This document shows, in pieces, positions 1 through 10,600 of a DNA stretch of 64,000 nucleotides; position 1 is the first letter of the stretch; every line of letters begins with the position of its first letter. The position numbers and the translations under genes are program-made. The notes under the pieces are model-generated. The model was not told the DNA's origin, ran no database searches, and saw only the letters and a list, made by a program, of their open reading frames with translations. The stretch comes from Paraphysomonas bandaiensis (Eukaryota; Chrysophyceae), in the NCBI GenBank assembly GCA_965644295.1, contig CBFFRP010000001.1, forward strand, positions 124,001 through 188,000, read 5' to 3'.

Positions 1-3000
1 TGTATACAGCAAACGATGTGACATACGCAAGAGCAAGCAGCCTAATCAAAGGGTATGAAAACACATCATTCGGCAAGCATGCGTTGCAAAATTCAGGGGA
101 AGACAGTGTCAATCAAGCAGTGGATGACAGTAAATGGAAAGAGCACAAGAGAAAGGGCAGATGCAATAAGTGCAAGAAACTTGGCCACTTTGCTAGGGAG
201 TGCAAGACTCCAGAGCATGTCATAAAGAGGATGAAGGGGACAAGATCACAGAGAAAAGATAGAGATCACAGAAACAGGGGTGATAACAAAACAAAGCTAC
301 CTGTGTGTGAGATATGTGACATCCCAGGCCATCAGACTAAAGACTGCTTCCACTTGAAGACTGCTAAAGCTGCAGTGGTCAGTTCTAAACGGGGGCGAGA
401 CTCTAGAAGGGAAACGGCACCCTACAAGAACAAGAAGAAACCGCGAGTGTCTGTACATGATTCAGAAGATGAAGCGGGATACGAATCGATGATATGTGTG
501 GAAGAAGAGGTGAATCTAGCACAGAGCATGTCAGATGTTATTTATTTAGACAGCGGGTGCAACAAGATGATCCTTACCTCCAAAAACCACATGACCAACC
601 TTCAGCGCGCTGATAGGCAGATGTCCACAGCGAACAAAGGTAAACTGTCAATACACAGTGTTGGCGATGTAGGAAGCTTTAAAAAGGTGTACTACGCACC
701 TGAAGCAAGTAAGAACCTCGTAGATATGAAGAGCATCACAGATAGGGGTTGTGTTGTGACGTTCGATAATGATGAAGTCGTCATTCGAAATAAGACTACG
801 AACAAGACACTCATTAGACAGAGAAGTGTTAATGGATTATATCCAGTTCGACTCGAAGACTTACTTCAGCTTGGAGAAGAATCCTCAGCAGCACTTGAGG
901 AGCAGGGGTTTGATGACCAGCGAATTCTATGGCACAAAAGACTTGGCCATGTCAACTATGATAAACTGACTGAGTCCGACCGCCGAGGCCTAGTTGATGG
1001 AATAAATCTGGACAAGAAATATTTCAGAAAAAAACACAAAAAAACGATATGCAAATGTAATACCTGCATGCGATCGAAACTCACGAGAAAGAACTTCAGG
1101 ACTCCACGCCAGTTGATGAACTTAGACAACAACCCAAAGGAGAGAGGGGTGCTCAGTGCAGATACGATGGAAGTCCTAAACACGCCATCGATGGAAGGCT
1201 ACAAACATGTGTTACTATTCAAGCACAGTGATGCAAAACATGTATGGGCTTATGGGTTGAAAAACAAGACTGGGAGTGAAGTGTTAAAGTGTATGAAGGA
1301 CATGGTAGAGACCCAACTTGTCAAAGAAGGATTGCAACTACGACGATATCATGCAGATGGCGCAGGAGAACTAGTAGGGCAACATGTCAGGCAGTACTTA
1401 CGTGAAACCACCAGCACAAGGACTGTACAGGTTACTTGGACTCCACGTGACACACCCGAAATGAATTCGCTATCGGAACGCACTAATCGTACAGTGAAGG
1501 AGATGGCCCTTGCTATATTGCTCGATAGTGGCATGCCATCAGTATTTTGGTTCAAAGCAGTCTTGCATGCTGTATATCTGATCAACAGGTTACCTACGAA
1601 GACAACGAAAGGATACATCTCACCTTTTGAGTATATTACTGGAACCGCACCAGATGTGAGTGACTTGAAGATCTGGGGCTGCAAGGCATGGGCTATTGTG
1701 CCGAAGGAGCAGCGCCGCAAAGAGTGGAAAGAAAAGGGAAAACCTGGATACTATATGGGACAATGTCAACAACCTGTTGGACACCAAATATATATTCCAG
1801 ACCTGAATGCTATTATTGTTGCAGTCAATGCACAGTTTGATGAGTCAATTCCAGAGCGTTCACAGGAGTATTTCGACGAAATAGATAATCTACAAATCGA
1901 CACCTCAGAAACAGCAGAGAGTGTAAATGACTATCAGTACCTGGTGGGCCTCAGACATCTTGATGGACACCTGTGTTATGTTACCACCAGAGTGATAGAG
2001 AGAAGAGGAGTCATTGTTGCATATAGGAGATTAGATATGAAAGGAAATACTACCGAGGAGCAAACTCCAATTCATATCAAAGATGTAGTAAAGATGACTC
2101 ACTCTACAAAGTGTCAGACCGACAAGTTTAATAGTTTGCGAAATGAGTTGGATCAGACTTGTAATGACAGTGACAATGAACAGAGGACTCCTGACCGCTC
2201 AAATCGGGGCGCATCTTCAACAGGTGGGGCAGATCGAAATCCCAGAACTGAAAAACGACCTCGAAAAAAACGGCACATTGTTAACGTTGGTGTCCTCGGC
2301 GATGTCTCATTGTTTCTTGATTCCTCCAACAGCACAATTAAAGAGCCACAGACGCTGGCAGAAGCAAAGAAGACTCCACAGAGAACATACTGGATTGAAG
2401 CTACCAGGAAGGAGGTGCACAAGCTTGAACGAAGGACATGCTGGAAGATTGTCCGAAGGCCGAAACACCGAAAAATCATAAAATCTAAATTGGTCTTTAA
2501 AGTAAAGCGCGACCATCTTGGAAAAATTAAGAAGTTCAAAGTTCGACTTGTGGCGAAAGGGTTTACTCAAGAACAAGGAGTCGACTATAATGAGACATTC
2601 TCCCCAGTAGCTAAAGGTGTATCATTTAGGCTAGCACTGGCACTGGCTCTGCGATACAATCTGCAACTCCGTCAACTCGATGTAGAAACGGCATTTCCGT
2701 ATGCAGATCTGGACGAAGACGTGTTTATGTCTCCACCTGCAGGAATAGATATTCCACAAGGCTGTTGTTTGAAGATTCTGAAGAGTTTGTATGGCCTAAA
2801 ACAAGCGCCTCGAAATTGGCATTCAATGCTGAAGGACAGTATAAAGGCGATGGGGTATAAACAATGTGTTCTTGACCCATGTTTATTTGTACTCAAGGGT
2901 ACTGATGATAACCTACATATGATACTTGTGTATGTAGATGATATCATTGTGCTCAGCTCTGACAGCCGTCATATTGAAGAAGTCATCAGCGCCTTTAAGA

Positions 3001-3929
3001 CTCAATATGCCATGCAAGATATGGGGGACCTTAAGCATTATTTAGGTCTTACCATTGAGCGTCATAATGGCCAGATTAAGTTACATCAGTCTGCATATGC
3101 TAAAGATGTTGTGGCCAGATTCAATCACTTGTTGTCAGAAAAGAAGAGACGGTGCAAGGCAACCACACCTCTACCACCTGGCCTAAAGTTGTCCAAGGAT
3201 GCAAAAGAGGAAGAAACTCGAAAACAGAGAGAATACGTTGATGCATTTCCCTATCAATCTGTTATTGGTGCCTTAATGTATTTGGCAGTGCATACTAGAC
3301 CAGACATGGCATATACAGTAAATCTTCTCTCCCGGTTCACCACAAGACCCACGTACGCTGCATGTCAAGCTGCTCTGCATACTTTATTGTATTTAGAAAA
3401 TACAGTTGATCAAGGTATCATATTTCCTAATTTCACAGATGAAGACCCTCTATGTGTGTACTCTGATGCAGATTGGGCCGGAGATCTGGATACATGCAGA
3501 TCCACTACAGGGTATATCGTATATCTGTGGGGTGCTCCAATTGCATGGCAGTCCAGACTGCAGCCAACAGTGGCTACGTCGACTATGGAAGCTGAATATA
3601 TGGCTGCATATGCTGCAATTCAGGAGATTGTATGGATACGAGGGGTGATGACAGAGCTCGGAATTCGTGGATTTGAGCTCAGTAAGAATGCGTCTCCAAC
3701 AATCTTGAATATGGACAGCAAGAGTGCGATTGATCTAGCTCAGAACCCGGTAAATCATAAACGTTCCAAGCATATTCGGATCAAGTATCATTGGATTCGA
3801 GAGCAAGTGGGAGGCTGTATCGTCAGGCTGAATCATGTGCCAACGGCAGAGATGACAGCAGACGTGATGACTAAAGCCTTGTCCGAGAAGCTGCACTATC
3901 AGCATGTGCACACTATGGTATCGCACTAA
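1..3929 (+). CDS. Ty1/copia retrotransposon Gag-Pol polyprotein (5' end outside window)
   Basis: The frame is open from the left window edge, so the first in-frame start-like codon at 18 is not the true start; about 1,303 residues are visible. Domains in order: two CCHC zinc knuckles (CNKCKKLGHFAREC near residue 49, CEICDIPGHQTKDC near 97), aspartic protease (YLDSGC near 176), GAG-pre-integrase (HKRLGHVNYD near 307), integrase core with D/D/E candidates (SADTMEV, YHADGAGEL, SLSERTNRT), reverse transcriptase with YVDD (near 974), and RNase H (YSDADWAGD, STMEAEYMAAY, MDSKSAIDL). No internal stop or frameshift is visible, so the ORF looks intact. The YHADG motif replaces the more usual SDNG-type motif and is shared with the element at the right edge. 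Expected function is reverse transcription and integration of its own RNA. Confidence 0.95.
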   Translation, partial: YTANDVTYARASSLIKGYENTSFGKHALQNSGEDSVNQAVDDSKWKEHKRKGRCNKCKKLGHFARECKTPEHVIKRMKGTRSQRKDRDHRNRGDNKTKLPVCEICDIPGHQTKDCFHLKTAKAAVVSSKRGRDSRRETAPYKNKKKPRVSVHDSEDEAGYESMICVEEEVNLAQSMSDVIYLDSGCNKMILTSKNHMTNLQRADRQMSTANKGKLSIHSVGDVGSFKKVYYAPEASKNLVDMKSITDRGCVVTFDNDEVVIRNKTTNKTLIRQRSVNGLYPVRLEDLLQLGEESSAALEEQGFDDQRILWHKRLGHVNYDKLTESDRRGLVDGINLDKKYFRKKHKKTICKCNTCMRSKLTRKNFRTPRQLMNLDNNPKERGVLSADTMEVLNTPSMEGYKHVLLFKHSDAKHVWAYGLKNKTGSEVLKCMKDMVETQLVKEGLQLRRYHADGAGELVGQHVRQYLRETTSTRTVQVTWTPRDTPEMNSLSERTNRTVKEMALAILLDSGMPSVFWFKAVLHAVYLINRLPTKTTKGYISPFEYITGTAPDVSDLKIWGCKAWAIVPKEQRRKEWKEKGKPGYYMGQCQQPVGHQIYIPDLNAIIVAVNAQFDESIPERSQEYFDEIDNLQIDTSETAESVNDYQYLVGLRHLDGHLCYVTTRVIERRGVIVAYRRLDMKGNTTEEQTPIHIKDVVKMTHSTKCQTDKFNSLRNELDQTCNDSDNEQRTPDRSNRGASSTGGADRNPRTEKRPRKKRHIVNVGVLGDVSLFLDSSNSTIKEPQTLAEAKKTPQRTYWIEATRKEVHKLERRTCWKIVRRPKHRKIIKSKLVFKVKRDHLGKIKKFKVRLVAKGFTQEQGVDYNETFSPVAKGVSFRLALALALRYNLQLRQLDVETAFPYADLDEDVFMSPPAGIDIPQGCCLKILKSLYGLKQAPRNWHSMLKDSIKAMGYKQCVLDPCLFVLKGTDDNLHMILVYVDDIIVLSSDSRHIEEVISAFKTQYAMQDMGDLKHYLGLTIERHNGQIKLHQSAYAKDVVARFNHLLSEKKRRCKATTPLPPGLKLSKDAKEEETRKQREYVDAFPYQSVIGALMYLAVHTRPDMAYTVNLLSRFTTRPTYAACQAALHTLLYLENTVDQGIIFPNFTDEDPLCVYSDADWAGDLDTCRSTTGYIVYLWGAPIAWQSRLQPTVATSTMEAEYMAAYAAIQEIVWIRGVMTELGIRGFELSKNASPTILNMDSKSAIDLAQNPVNHKRSKHIRIKYHWIREQVGGCIVRLNHVPTAEMTADVMTKALSEKLHYQHVHTMVSH

Positions 3930-3977
3930 GTAGACTTGCTCATCACAGTATATTCTGATATGTTCATTGAGTGGGAG

Positions 3978-4256
3978 TATTGAACTACAACCAACTCCTA
4001 CGTGCGTACTTGAAGTTTGGTAAAGTCAATCGCTAGTAGTTATCCTGTATTCTATGTAGCAATGAAATACAGAATATACATGACTACAGTATAGGAGTAG
4101 CTATTACAAGTATACAAAGAAACTGAAAATATAGTAGCTGTTAAAGATATGATTTGTAGAACAGAATGTTGATGTTGGTGAATGACGTGGTTCCTAACTC
4201 ACAGGGCTACAACATCATAAACTTACTATATCTCCTATAATATCAATCAGTCAATA
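3978..4256 (+). repeat. Candidate 3' LTR of the copia element
   Basis: A purine-rich tract (TTGAGTGGGAG, about 3967-3977) follows the polyprotein stop and is directly followed by TATTGAAC. The second copia element has the same arrangement (TTGAGGGGGAG then TATTAGG). TATTGA at 3978 is mirrored by TCAATA at 4251-4256, giving a 279-bp candidate LTR with short terminal inverted repeats. The 5' LTR is outside the window, so the right boundary is provisional. Confidence 0.4.
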
Positions 4257-4286
4257 TTGCACTAACTAAAAGCGTAAATTAATAGA

Positions 4287-4380
4287 GTTAGGAGTTAGGC
4301 ACTAGTTAGTTAAATTGTTTTGCTACATTATTTCTGACTCTTACCCTGTTACGCTTGTTGCTATTAATCAGACATTTACT
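4287..4380. repeat. Dispersed repeat, TTCTGACTCTTA family, copy 1
   Basis: The stretch contains CACTAGTTAGTTAA, then TTTCTGACTCTTAC and GCTATTAATCAGACAT. Close relatives occur at 33720-33795 and 26165-26215, and the first part recurs in inverted form at 39091-39150. The nature of the element is unknown; no ORF or terminal repeat is visible. Confidence 0.5.
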
Positions 4381-4420
4381 ATATTGGTGATGTTCTATGC
4401 ACTTCATCTTAATTAATACC

Positions 4421-4543
4421 TGGGCTAGGAAACAATATATTGTAATTGTATTGTTGGGCCTGTTTAAAGTTTAAAATCTCCATCAATAGTATTGTTGGAA
4501 CGCTCCTAACAATAGTATTGCAATATATTGTTTCCTAGCCCTG
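4421..4543. mobile_element. hAT-type MITE with 21-bp terminal inverted repeats
   Basis: A perfect 21-bp inverted repeat (GGGCTAGGAAACAATATATT plus G) lies at 4422-4442 and 4521-4541 around about 80 bp of A+T-rich spacer. Adding one base each side gives ends CTGGG...CCCTG. The flanks ATTAATAC and CTTAATAC match at 7 of 8 bases, as expected for the 8-bp duplications of hAT elements. It is too short to code, so it would be non-autonomous. Its CAATATATTG core recurs at 28840, 33000, 33130 and 50260. Confidence 0.7.
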
Positions 4544-4998
4544 CTTAATACCATAAAATCTCTTCCACTCTATAGAAAATTTCCCACGAACGCAAGTACG
4601 TAGTAGTATAATTTGTGCTATGGTACTCTACTAACCGCGGATGCATATAGGTTGCGTAGTCAATCATTTTAAGCGATAACGCTTAAACATTCTGTAGCTA
4701 GAATCTGTAAAATCCGTCAATATAGTATAGATTTCCATGAATCTTAAGAGTTGTGTGCTTCAACTATCACTATGATCTTTTATCAACAGGATGCAAGACA
4801 CGAATCACACAAACTTAATTGTTTATTGGGAATAACGTGAAGCCCTGGAGCCTACTTCTGACATCTGATATACCTTGGAGACTGAACACTTGATCACTCA
4901 ATAAATATCGCAAAAGTCATACTTCCTCGATTCATATCAATATATATATCTAAAACCGATAACGAACGAGTGATATCAACATTTCATAAAGCGCGGAC
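4544..4998. other. Intergenic / 3' flank, no gene seen
   Basis: A+T-rich spacer between the MITE and the 3' end of the minus-strand surface-protein gene. I see no coding signature. It probably holds that gene's 3' UTR. Confidence 0.5.
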
Positions 4999-7103
4999 TC
5001 ATTTCACATTTGTCTTGCGCTTACGTCCATTCGGACTGAGTCCAGTACTCGAAGGTGATCTTCGCGCTGGTGACCGCGATCGCGGGGAGGGAGAAGAAGA
5101 GCGAGGACGGTGGGGACTGCTGTTAGTTGGAGATTTAGACCGGCCTGCTGGTTTACGAGACCTCGATTTCGGACGGCCGCGACGGGAATCTAGAAGAAAC
5201 AGGAAATATGTAACACGTAAGCGGGTACTGTACTAGCATAACACAAATAAATACCGTCGTGTATAGCGTTCACTGTAGGTGAGCGGCGTCCCTCCTCCAC
5301 AAGGCCAATTTCTTCCGCTGACGTAACTTCCAAAGACGACTTGGGCATTGGGTAGACATCTGTAAGGCCTTCTCCAACAGGGACTGGTGTCCTGCCATGA
5401 GGCTGCTGGCGATATTTTGTGTATCCAAGTAGCAGCAATGCCATAGCTGCTCCCATACAGCCAAATACGACCCCCCAGAGAGCTGGTGACGACGATGAGC
5501 CAAATAGTCCCTTCGCTCCTGATGTAGTTTTCTTCGATGTTGGGGCCAGTGTGGGGTAAAACGACGGGGCGGCGCTAGGAGAACTGGGCTGAGAGGTGGG
5601 TATCATGGTTGGTCCACTCGGTACACTGGTGGGGATTCCACTTGGACATCCAGTCGGAAGATGGGTTGGCGCTCCCGTTGGTCGGCGAGTAGGAGAGAAT
5701 GTAGGAGTATGCGTGGGACGGTGAGTCGGTGAATGAGTGGGCATGGCTGTGAGCCCCCAATCCACATTTTGCGACTCGTACGACGAAATCTCCACCACAT
5801 CAGTGACGCTATCAGTGTCTTCCCCGCCATTCACGTCCTCTCCCCACGCTATTACCTTTCCATCGGAACGCAAGGCAGCAAAAGCTGTGCCAGTTGCTGC
5901 AATGCTGACGATGTCGTAGAGCTCTGACTGCACGCCCAGAGATGATCCCCCTTTGTCGGGGTCTCCCCATGTCACAACTAGACCACTCGTTTTCAGAGCA
6001 GCGAAGGCCACCTGATTTCCAACTATAGTTTCTACATCAGACCTTAGCTGGTTCGTAACGAAAACTGAATTTCCACCCTCGTCACTGTCTCCCCAGGTGA
6101 CTACACTGCCGTCAGTTTTCACAGCAGCAAAGGCTGAGCTGGTGGCAAATATATCAGAAACTCCTGATGTGAGCTCGCTAGCCACTGCGGATGAGTCACC
6201 ACCTCCATTGGCATCTCCCCATGTTATTACCTTGTTATTTGCATCCAACGCTGCGAACGCGTCATCTGTGGCTGCAATTTTTAGGATATTATAGAGCTGA
6301 GAAGAGATAGAGGTAGGAACACCATATCCGCCCTTTCCCCAACCACCCCACGTCACCACTTTTTTACCGGACTCCACAGTGGGGACAGCAGCGAATGCAT
6401 AGAAATTCGAAAATATAACTCCAATGTCCGATTGAAGCGAAGATGAAACACCACTGGAGTCTCCTCCAAAGGAATCGGTCCCCCATGTGACAACACTGCC
6501 GTCCGTCTTCAGAGCTGCGAACGCAAAACGCGTATTGAATATATAACTAACACCAGAGCTGAGTTGAGATTGTACGGATGAAGAATCGCCCCCTCTATCT
6601 GCATCTCCCCATGATACTATACTATTATCGCTCTTTAGGGCCGCAAATGAGTAGTAATTAGAATATACTTTCACCACTCCGTATGACAATTCATGAGACA
6701 CACTCGACTGATTGCCACCATATATTTTGTCTCCCCAAGATACCACACTCCCATCCGCTAACAGGGCAGCAAATGCAGAGTAAGTAGCGGATATTTCTAC
6801 TACTGAAGTGGTGAATATGACGTCTGACGAGTCCCCTCCTGCGCCTATGCTGCCCCATGTAACCACACTACCATCACTCTTTATTACTGCAAATGCATAC
6901 TGAGTAGAGGCGATGGATGTCACGCCACTGGTGAGATCTGATGAGACAGTAGATGAGTCTCCGCCGAAGTCAGTGTTGCCCCACGTGATGATGGAGGAGC
7001 TGTCTGTCAGTGCAGAGAACGCATAGAGGTTCAGCTGAGTGTATGCATGCGAAGGAATGACTGTGCAGAGATAGAGAAGGAAGGAGACTGATGATAGAAG
7101 CAT
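4999..7103 (-). CDS. Surface protein: WG (RCC1-like) repeats, PT-rich stalk, TM segment, Arg/Ser tail
   Basis: Model: complement(join(4999..5189,5255..7103)), 679 residues. A signal peptide (MLLSSVSFLLYLCTVIPSHA) is followed by ten repeats of about 42 residues with the pattern VVTWGDxxxGGDSSxVxxxLxSGVxxIxxTxxAFAALKxDGS, likely forming a propeller-type domain. Then come a stalk rich in PTxxPT (about residues 455-530), a TM helix (ALWGVVFGCMGAAMALLLLG) and a cytoplasmic tail. The 65-nt GT-AG intron near the 3' end joins NAIHD to a basic Arg/Ser-rich tail (SRRGRPKSRSRK...) ending in TGA; without splicing the frame reads into intron. Such stalks are common in heterokont wall or surface proteins. 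Ligand and role are unknown; adhesion or recognition is a guess. Confidence 0.85.
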
Positions 7104-7634
7104 TGGTTAGTCACAGGGAGGTAGAGATCTGCATGTGTTCGTTATGCACTTGTTACAACTTTGCTATGAAATTTTACGGTATATGTATGTATATACGCGT
7201 ACATATACTCCAGGACAGATCTATAGAGACTCTATGAGGGCCCCTTGCGGGTTCACCCAGTGGATTTTTGTGCTAGATAATCATGCACAGTGATTCGAAA
7301 ATCCTGTGTTTTTGAGTCGAAACACACCATAAAACACCTCTCTGCTACTGTTTCCACAAAAATTTCGGTATTCTGCAGATACTGTATTTTCTTGTTCAAA
7401 GATTTTGCTTCCAATAGTTCAAAAGCATGGGTTTTAATAAAACTGTAGGATATTTATACAGTAGAGTCCACAACTATGCACATACTCTCTGTGCTTGTGG
7501 AGGTGTCATTGTTAGCTTATTAGTTTGACCAGAGGTCTTAATTTCTCTCTCCACACATCAGGCCCAGAGATCTATTTGATATTGCATCCCCGCATAGTTA
7601 CTGGAGTCTATTAGACAGTACTTCCAGTCTGAAT
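7104..7634. promoter_or_regulatory. Divergent intergenic region between surface-protein and NEK genes
   Basis: The two flanking genes point away from each other, so the 531 bp must hold both promoters. It is A+T-rich; I see no unambiguous TATA or Inr element and no ORF. Confidence 0.4.
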
Positions 7635-10600
7635 ATGAACAAGTACAGAGTGGAGCGTGTGGTGGGAGAGGGATCATTCGGCAAGGCTCTTCTCTGTAGC
7701 CGTAAGAGTGATAACAAGAAGTGTATTGTAAAGGAAATATCACTTAGTCGAATGGGGCGTAAAGAAGCCAAACAAACAGAGCAAGAGAGCTCTCTTCTCT
7801 CTCGTTTACAGCATCCGAATATAGTCACTTTTTGGGAAGCTTTTCAAGATCGCAGCACACAGGGAAGACTCAATCTATATATCGTTATGGAGTTTGCTGA
7901 TGGTGGTGATCTTTCTGGTCTGATTAAGAGTAGAAGGAATCGTTTAATGTCTGAGAATCAAGTGTCCAATATTACAGTGCAGATAGCTCTAGCAATGAAA
8001 CATGTTCACGACCGCAAAATCCTACATCGAGATCTAAAATCTCAAAACATATTTTTAACATCAAAAGGAATTGTCAAGTTAGGGGATTTTGGGATTGCAA
8101 GAGTGTTAAGGAATACAGGGGAGTTGGCTTCCACACAAATCGGTACCCCTTATTTTATGTCTCCTGAGATTCTTGCAAATAAAAGATACAACAACAAAAC
8201 GGACATATGGTCTCTAGGATGTGTGGTATTCGAATTGATGTGCCTTCGCGTGTAAGTTATACGCTTTGTCGTGTGTTATATTGTCCGTGTATATATGACT
8301 TCCCTTAAGCACTTCATACTTTGCACGTTATTAATGTTTTTGTTGTAGACCCTTCCAAGGAAATAGCATGAAGCAATTAGTCTCTAACATTATTAATTCT
8401 CCGATGCCCTCGCTTCCCACTCAGTACTCTTCAGAGCTACGATCTCTGGTGAAGTCTATGCTTGCCAAGAATTATAAAGAGCGCCCAAGCATAAATACTA
8501 TCCTGTCCAAGCCTGTGGTCAGGGACAAGATCACACATATACTCGACGACCATGTGAGGCAGGTGGGTTTGAACTTGGGCAGATACAACTTTGATCACTG
8601 GTTTTTGTCTTTAGAGAGAATTCAGTCACACAGTACTGCATGGAGATGATATACTTCGGTCTCGTCCGGCTGTACAGGAACAGCAGAAGCCTGAGATTGT
8701 ACGTCCTGTTGCCCCTGCTGTTGTTGCCTCCAATATCCCAGCCAAGGACGCTCGCCTGGCGGATCAGTTAAAAGAGGCAGAGGTAAATTCTGCTGCTCTT
8801 GCAGCTGCTAGAGAGAGACAGGCTGCACGAGCCCGCCAACAAGCAGTTGACGCTCACCGTGGGGCGAAGGAACGCGAAGTTAACGTTGATGCTCAGATGC
8901 GGCGCCTGAAGGAGTTGCGGGAGGCCAATTTAGCGAGAGAAAAGGAGTTGCTGCGACTAAAACGGGCAGCGGAGGAGAACGACCGTGAGCGAGCGGAGCG
9001 TGCGCGTGTGAAGGCTCAAGAGGCCAGGGAGAGGAGGAGGGCTGAGGTGGATCGTAATCGAGAAAGACCGTGGAGAGAGAATGCCAATGCAATTGGAGGA
9101 AAGAAGAATGCGGAGAGAGCACCGATAGTACCATCTGCAGCTGCACCCAGTAATAACGAAGCCCGCTATCGCCCACGAATGAAGCCCGCCGTACCAAAGA
9201 GACCTGTGGAGGTATTTCTTTTCGTTGTATTCATGTCATCATATTTTATGTTCTGTGATTGTTAAAGTCATATTTCATGTGGTCAATTTTTGACTAGTAT
9301 AGACATATTTCACTATGAGCTTGTAGGTGAAGCCCCGCACTCCCCCCGATGTTCCTAGAATAGCCCCTAAGGTTGCTCCTAAGCCGCGTGTTGTCGTCCG
9401 CCATCAGGTCAAACAGGCATCTCCTCCCATAGAGCTGCGTGTTGATGGAAAAGTTCTCGGAAAGGAAGATGTTGCGGCTGCTGAAGTAGCACGTGAGAGA
9501 GGTGTCAAGGTAAATATGTCGGCTGCTCAGGAGAGACGAGAGCGGTACGAGCGCTTAAGGGCTCAGGGTCAATTGCGTCAGCAACAGCAGAGAGAAAAAC
9601 GAGACAGTGATCCTAAGGACAAAATTCAAAACGTCGGCAACTCTCCAGCGGCAATGGTAGCAGCGATGGGTAACGATGAGTGCGGCTCCAGCAGTAGTAG
9701 TAGTAATAATAATAGCGGTGAAATTGAAGGAGGTAAAGATCAAGACAACAACAATCCTGTAGTTCCTGGAATCAGGAGGGAAGGTGTAAAACAGGCAGGT
9801 AACTGGTTCAAAGACTTGGAGCAACAGATGGGTGCTTTGAAAAATCAGATCAGTGATATGAAAGCCCCTGCCTCGGTATCACCCTCTGCTCCTGGGGAAG
9901 GCAGAGTTCCAGAGAACTTCAGAGAACCTAAAAAAGATGAAATTTCCCCTGGTGCACAAAATCTTCGACAAGGAAAGTGTCGCGCAGAGAGAGTTCCTAT
10001 CTCCAGCAAACATGTATCCCCACCTGCTGTTGCGAGTGCAGTCGGTCGACCTCCTGTTTCTGCACGCCCTGGAAAACCCTTACCCTCGAAAGTAGCAAAG
10101 AAAAGTCCCCCCGTAATTAATAAGACCCCTCCACCCAGTAAAGAGGAGCAACTTGAAAGGCGTAGACAAAAAAGAGATGAAGACAGGAAAAATCTACGCC
10201 AGTTTGTACGGGCTCAGAGGGCGGCTCAGGTATTCATTAATGATCTAGGGTTACTTCTGCTCTGATATGTTGTACAGGGTGTGTATAATGCGTCACCGGC
10301 ATCAGATGCCGACAGTTCTTTTTCTGTATCTCCCTCTGTGTCTACCCCACAGGGATCTGTCACCCCTGCTTCTGCACGTTCCTCAGCATCACCGTCACCA
10401 TCTGTCCATAGTCGCAGGGCATGGCAACCTGCCGGAGGTAACTTAAAGGACGACTTATCAAAAGAACCGATGCATGGTCCAGAAGATAAATTGAAAAAGC
10501 CTAATCCAACAGCAGAGGTACGAGAGGACCGGCGACAGAGTGATGGTGGGGCTGTCGATGCAGCGGCTGAGCTACGGAGAAAGCGAGACAAAGAAAGAGA

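Noticed and set aside
4970-5236. 88-codon plus-strand ORF
   Set aside because: It is antisense to the 3' exon and intron of the surface-protein gene, whose frame, splice sites and Arg/Ser tail are better supported.
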